A stretch of 64,000 nucleotides of DNA from Pristionchus mayeri (taxonomy: Eukaryota > Nematoda > Chromadorea > Rhabditida > Neodiplogasteridae), in NCBI GenBank assembly GCA_036245805.1, contig BTRK01000006.1, forward strand, positions 20,926,365 through 20,990,364. Reading direction: 5' to 3'. Numbering within the stretch: position 1 is the first letter of the stretch; the number at the start of each line of letters is the position of its first letter. The translations under genes and the position numbers were made by a program. This document shows positions 58,136 through 64,000 of the stretch, piece after piece. The notes below the pieces were generated by a model, which was not told the origin of the DNA, made no database searches, and saw only the letters and a program-made list of their open reading frames with translations.

Positions 58136-58522
58136 CAAAGACTTTCCCTACAACCTAATAGAAATCACTCCGGTTGTTCCTATGGTTACACCAAGTGTCA
58201 TAAATATTGCACCCGAGGTGACAATCGATGGTCTAATGCAATCTACGATTGGTTTAAAGGATGCCTCACTCATCTGAGGAGCAAATCTGGTCTCTTTGAT
58301 CTCACTCCTTTGCAATCCCATTTCTCCTCATATGCTTTTAGTCGTTCTTCAAGTATGAAATTGCGAAGATGTCAATTAGTCCATGCGTGTCTTCGTTCCC
58401 CGTTGACAAGGAGAGACAGTGACCAACGTGGAAATTGCAACTGTCTATCGTATTCTTTCACTACATCATTCCAATCGCATAGCAACGCGCCTTCTATTCC
58501 TTCTCTATCTTCATGCTTATGA
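58136..58522 (+). CDS. Cys-rich open frame next to the transposon, uncertain
   Basis: An open frame of 128 codons begins inside the right mariner terminus and has no upstream Met or clear acceptor. It contains a cysteine pattern (CSYGYTKCHKYC, GCLTHL, CQLVHACL, CNCLSY) that could belong to a secreted protein exon, but the C-terminal part is Ser-rich. I cannot name a family. It may be a chance frame or an exon truncated by the insertion. Confidence 0.25.
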   Translation, partial: QRLSLQPNRNHSGCSYGYTKCHKYCTRGDNRWSNAIYDWFKGCLTHLRSKSGLFDLTPLQSHFSSYAFSRSSSMKLRRCQLVHACLRSPLTRRDSDQRGNCNCLSYSFTTSFQSHSNAPSIPSLSSCL

Positions 58523-61500
58523 TTTCTGCATCATTCAATAGGGTTTCTATGAATTTCTTTTAGTTTGCAATAATTAATTCGGAGAAACCTTAGTAGAGGG
58601 AGGAAGATATTCCAATTCCATACCTCTTCCATGCCCCGCCTCTCGGGGTCTCTTCCTCTTCTTCCGATTTGCACCCCTACTAGTCGGCTGCCTGCAGTTT
58701 ATGAATACCCTCTCCCTCTACATCACCCTACTACATCATTCCACCTTTTCCCTCTCCTTCTTAGGTTTTGTTGACTTCTCTCTTTGTGAGTCTTCACTAA
58801 TTAACACGTATTCGGTGGAACATGTAACTACACTGGGATTCAAAGAGTGATTGATGATCTCTGGCTTCATTCCACTTCTCCTCCTTCCATCCTCTTCATT
58901 CTCATTAGTGTATCCACTGCAGCCATTTCGGTACTGGTCAAACGTTTATTCTCATTGAATCCATCTATTTATGATTAACGAAACAAATGTCAATGCAATA
59001 CGAGAAGTCACAGAAATTCCAATGCACTTAACTGGGTGCAAAATGCTGTTTGAGGCGATAGAGTGAATCCTTCCCTCTCATCCAATCATTTCCAATCCCT
59101 TCCCTCATTCCATCATTCCCTTCTAAATCGGGAATCTCTCAGGAATATCACGAGGCCACTTGGAAGTAGAAGCAACTGGCAATGCGGTATTCTTGCGAGA
59201 TTCATGATTATGATCCAGCTCCACCGTATTCCTCTTCTACCGCACTCCCACATAAGCATTGTTCCGGAACAGCAATTGTTCCTTATCTCCACTCGAGTAA
59301 ATGTTTCCCAGTGGGATGACGGTTGGTTTTCCCATGAGTATCTCACTGGGAATTACACTGTCATCCCAAAGGGAAAACAAGTTTGCCGACCCATTCCCAC
59401 TATCGCCCCACTAGGAAACGTTTACCAGTGCTCCCTCTGATGGTCTCCCATATTCATTTCCTCATGGGGCTCACGAGCATTCGATCTCTCTCTGTGTGGC
59501 TTCATAGTGTAAATTCGACATGAAGCAACTTACACTTTGAGGCAGCACAAAGAGAACTTCGATCTGCCATCTACTGCCTCCCCATTCACATCCCTATTGA
59601 ATCACTTACCACCGAATGTCAGGTGCAAGGATATTCCCTTTCGAGAGCTCAACCATTCCTGCCCTTGGGCGATGAATCCCATCCCATTTCAACACCTTAT
59701 CTAAGTTAACGTTCAATACTCTTCCCTCTTCTTTCAGTATCCTTCATTTCCGGCCTCTCTTCCTCGGTTCATTAAAGAAAGCAATTAGTGAGTAGTCTGC
59801 CTCTCATGCACGCCTGCATGGATTGCGGGATCGATTACGAAGTAATTGCCCTCTGATCCTGGATTCACCCTCTGGTGCAGATGGTTGGCACGTCGGTAAA
59901 CTAGAGACAGAAAGAGGATGCGAAGAAGGAAGAGCAGAGGCCGGATTAATATTATCCCTTTAAAGGGTGGGAGTAATTCAACTCTCTGATAGCATCCTAC
60001 CACGTACTTCTTTCTCGTCACTGCATATTTTTCTACCCATGGAAGGCAAGACTGTTCCTAGAGTACATTTTATGGGGTAAACCCTTCCCCATCAACGGAA
60101 ATCAAAAAGCGGGAATGGAGGAGTAAAAATACAACACGAAGCAGGCGGAAAATTATGATAAATTGAATGTTCATGTGAAATGTACCTTCTGGCTACGGTA
60201 GTCATCTTACTCTCGTTTATCATTGCTAACTAATTGTATCTTCCACTATACGGGCCTAACTCCTCCTCGCAGGGGATTCTTTCATCTTCTCCTTTTTAAT
60301 CTGCCACTCAATCCAATCTCGCTTTCCTCCCTTCGCAGCTTCCATGATTCTCTCCTAGTTTCGCACCTCTCATTGCGTAGTCCTGCGATATACTTCTCTT
60401 CCTCGAGATTGGCTAGGATTCCGTCAGATTTCACACTGCCACAAGGAAGTGATAGGACGTTACAGGATGACTGAGAGTTTGATTCTCCCAATGATCTCAA
60501 AGGTATTGCCCCATAAGAAATTTCCCCCTCTGGTTGAGTCACGTATGTCCAAATTTGTTGCAAAAACACCACGACAATCCTTCTTTTGTCAACACATTAC
60601 CTCAACGCTCGTTTTCTTCGAATTACCACTGCTGTAATCAATACCTTGCACGTACGACTACAAAGTGAGAGTAGGAAAAGGGAGGCCGGAGGGCGGGACT
60701 TACAGACTCAATTTCAGCATGATAGCTTCTCCAGTATCTATCGTTCCCCTCCCACTCCACACATGGGTTGCATTTTGTTATCTTCGGAAGCGCCAGATGG
60801 TGAATGATTCTCTCTGTGAGGTGTCATGTTGTGAATTGCGAATACAGATCAGCAATCCACATAATTACACTTCACACAGAGATCGTTTATTACTCATCTA
60901 TTGACATATCAACTCCCCAACCGTACTTCAATAACCGTACCTTACTACTGCCCATTTCACAGATCCTTTCGCACCTCATCCCCGATACTCTCTAAAACAA
61001 GTGAATCAGATCAATCAAACAGCTATATTTCTCCTTATCGGCTATTGATCTATTCTTTGCCTCTAGGAAGAGAAAGATTAGAAGTAGGAACAGGTGGTTT
61101 ATCGTCTTTCGGTACTTATACCGTAAAGAAGCTAGAGAGAGATCCATTACAGTGCTTCTCATTCGAAGCCCCGCCTCCTCGGCTCCTCCTTCCCTGCTGA
61201 CTGTCATTCACTGTTCTCGCTTCCTCTCCTCTCCCACTTCCCCTTCTCTCTCCATTGTCTTCACTACAGTATTCCCGACAGTTCCCCTCTATCTCCAGGT
61301 GTTCCCATATTTCTCCGTGAGTGTTAATTGAATAACATGCACTTCGTTGAACATGTTTTTCGTTAATACAAACGAAGAGATCGATAGCCCTTTCTTCTCC
61401 ATGTCCATCTCCCGGCTCTATACATCGCCCGATCGCCACTGCGATGAAAAATCCCTTCTCTCCCTATCCATCAGACGCACGGATAGATCTCTCAATGACA

Positions 61501-64000
61501 CGCCTTTGTCCTACTTTTATACGAGAAAGTTGGGCATATAAGTGCCATAGAGAGATCACCGATGAATACAGTACTCCTCCGATTCGACAACATTCATATT
61601 CCACCTTTGTCTGCAACACAGCCCTACTTCCTTCTGCATCACTTTCCCCATACTAACGAGTCTCCATGGGAGATTAGTTGTTGTTTCTTAGTATCACCCC
61701 TTTGAGTCACTTCTCTTTACCAAAAAACTCACTGAAGTGAAGCCGGAAAACACATATCTATTTGCATCTACTGGACAAATTCACTCTCAGTTAGACTCCA
61801 TCGTTATACCTGAGAGAAGCAAGTCTACCGATGGGAGTTTGACCGTGAGGGATGATTGGTATTTCCCTTCCTCAATCCCCGACGACTAAGCCCTCGCTTC
61901 ATAAAAGCGATGGTCTCTTCTCTCCCTCACTCGTCAGAGTAATTTCTCTCACAGAGAAATTTCTCTAATTTCTCTTCATACATCGCGTTCTGGGGTCAGA
62001 AATAAGCAGTAACTTATTCTCGGGTATCGCTGATTGAACAACGGAACTGTGAATACAGAGGCTGTAGAAATATTCCAAGGGCGGAACCTGCTCACTGCCT
62101 CTTTTCTGATCCCCCCCCCTCACACTCACTCTACCCATCACGATATCGTCTGCAGTTTCTACAGTTCCCCTTCTACTCGACCATTTCGGGAGTTCACTCG
62201 TGATCTAATTATAAATATGATTAGTTCATCTCTCCGTTGCGTATCAAATTGTGGCATGTGCGTGTATGTAAGAATAAGCCACATATTGAAACATCACAAG
62301 GAGAATGAGTCCCTTCCCTTCTCTCTGCCCTTTCACTTCCAATTTCCTTTTCTCTATCGCATCCCTTGCCACTCACTGATAGCAAGAGAGATGGCAAAAA
62401 TCTCTCAGCATCATGCAACTACATCACTTTCGGTTGGCAGAAATCAATATAAAAATGACACAATCGGTCTCCCACAGAATAAATTGCATAAAAAAAACAC
62501 AATGCAAACGTTTTCTGCCATCACAGAACCTACAGTTGATGGTTCTGTCTTTCCTTTGACTGGTTAAATACAGAGCGTGGGAATGATAGCGATTGAAAGT
62601 ACGGCTAGAAGGCACAACAACCTCTTCGCTGACTACGGTAGTCATCTTGTCTCTCTCTCTCTCTACACCACCCATTTTTTCCTCTGGATTTGTATTCTTC
62701 TCCAATGTGAGTTTTTTCTTCTCTCCATGTTCTTCTGCCACCTAAAATTCACCTCACGTATCGTTTTCCCAGACTTGCAATCAGTCCCTTCCTAACACCC
62801 ATCTTCTCCTTCCTTTCTTATTTCTTCTAAGCCCTTCGGACTGTGCTTCTCCTTCAGCAAAATCTCCCTTTCACTTGAATGCAAATTTCACTATCCCTGC
62901 CAACATGCTCCTTCCCCCATCCTTCGCTCTACTGTACCCACTTGAGACGGTAGTCGTACTTCTCCATCTTCCCCTCTCCGAATGGTCATTATCTCTCAGC
63001 CAGATCCCTGCACGCCACCTGTTGCATTGAAGCCAGTGGCTTGCCTGCGATTTGGAGGAGAGCATCCACTCATTCATAATACACCGTACTCTCCTCTTGC
63101 TGAATGCAGTAGCCCACAGAATAATGTTTGACATGTAATTACGATTTCAACAAGTGATGGTTGTGGGAAGACCAAATAATAATTCAGTCAGATGGATGAA
63201 TTAGATTGGTTTCTTTGCACTTTCGTAGTGCCACAAAAAGTAAAACCGAAGGAAGACGTCCAAGTGCATGCATTGTTTTCACATTGAATCACAGTCAGTG
63301 GTTGTTTACATCTCATCGCAGTAGAGTTCGAAAAGTAACCAAGTAACATGTTATTTATCATAAAAAAATCACCCTTCACTCTCTTCATTTTCCCACTATC
63401 TAGTACAGTGAGCGGTGCATTTGCATGATAAATAACATGTTATTTGGTTATATTTCGAAGTCTACATCGCAGTCATCTGGCTCTCCTTTCCCACTATCGA
63501 CAACTAATTGGCCCGCACTCTTATGTCCACGGAGGCATCCCTGGAGGGGGTGGGACTGAATCCTCCCCAGTTGGCTAGCTCCTCCTACCTACTCCTCACT
63601 CCTCTCAGTTACATCCTCGGAGAGTAGTCGCTATCTCTCAACAGCACTCATTATGCTACTAGTATTTCATTGAGTACGAAAAGTAACAGCGAGAGATCTC
63701 GGATGAATCATCTACTGTACCCATCCTTCCCATCTCCTACCATAAACCCCTCTGCAGTCAATTCGGAATCTCACCGTGAAGCAGCTATGAATCACTTGAT
63801 GAGAGTGCTGATCGACGCTTCTTCACGGCGAGATCGATTACTGGTTGACTCCGCCCCTTTCCATTGAAACCACCTGGCGACGAACACCTACAGTACTTTC
63901 CCATTTCGATGCATCTCTTCTACCCAGTTCCCTACCCAGATCCCCTTAAAATCGATGACTCTCTGTCAGGATTCATCGATCAACTTGTGTATTGTAGAGC
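58523..64000. other. Gene-poor, pyrimidine-rich region to the window end
   Basis: The plus strand is rich in CTTCC and CTCTC tracts. No exon chain with consistent splice phases was found on either strand. It may be the regulatory region or a large intron of a gene beyond the window. Scattered TACGGTAG/CTACCGTA motifs occur. Confidence 0.45.
63328..63458. repeat. Short hairpin repeat
   Basis: Two 33-bp arms (63328-63360 and 63426-63458) are near-perfect reverse complements, with the shared core AACATGTTATTTATCA, separated by about 65 bp. It could be a small MITE remnant. Confidence 0.75.

Larger units (their letters stand above)
54039..58158 (+). mobile_element. Mariner-type transposon, degenerate, interrupted
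   Basis: Inverted termini (GGTTGTAGGGAAAGTCTTTG at the left, its complement at the right) are each flanked by TA (54037-54038 and 58159-58160), the mariner target duplication. Without the 2.9-kb palindrome inside it, the element is about 1.24 kb, the usual mariner size. The internal gene is a decayed transposase. Confidence 0.93.

Noticed and set aside
62034..62567. 177-codon plus frame
   Set aside because: Composition follows the local CT-rich sequence. There is no motif, signal peptide or splice structure.

Overview
The window is nuclear DNA of a nematode. Genes are cut into many short exons by small GT-AG introns, candidate trans-splice acceptors sit just upstream of several start codons, genes are closely packed with two operon-like gene pairs, and most gene products match Caenorhabditis families. 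Introns are peppered with the heptamer TACGGTA and its variants, which, with the gene content, makes me think of a diplogastrid such as Pristionchus. The species call is inference. All gene models were joined by hand from splice sites and reading frame.

Layout. 1-11510 (+): 3' part of the papilin gene mig-6 (ADAMTS-type spacer, 6 TSP1, 11 CC-P-D 'lagrin' repeats, 11 Kunitz, Ig, PLAC), with a tRNA-Lys(CTT) and a decayed tRNA copy in its introns. 12002-22079 (+): a gene of about 46 exons for a LOTUS-LOTUS-(P[TS]FG repeats)-Tudor protein, probably the germ-granule protein LOTR-1. 23053-23855 (-): a small amidated neuropeptide precursor of calcitonin/DH31-like appearance. 27019-30374 (-): SRP receptor beta. 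30549-31058 (-): mitochondrial ribosomal protein bL33, possibly in one operon with SRP receptor beta. 31555-37657 (+): an E2F factor (efl-1), divergent from mrpl-33 and apparently the first gene of an operon with an unrecognised basic protein (38106-39956). 40531-44835 (-): a rhodopsin-class neuropeptide receptor. 49903-50722 (-): an uncertain small helical gene. 51583-53982 (+): a HAD phosphatase of the phosphoglycolate/4-nitrophenyl phosphatase family. 54039-58158: a mariner-type transposon broken by a 2.9-kb palindrome. 58.5-64 kb: no gene found.

The coding genes cover extracellular matrix (papilin), germ granules (LOTUS-Tudor), protein targeting (SRP receptor), mitochondrial translation, cell-cycle transcription (E2F), peptide signalling (a ligand precursor and an unrelated receptor) and metabolite repair. 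They do not form one pathway.

The most unusual structures are a series of long perfect-looking palindromes (two flanked by TTAA), an inverted copy of the efl-1 promoter and first exon lying in an intron of the gene downstream, and an FG-like repeat encoded one motif per exon in the LOTUS-Tudor gene.
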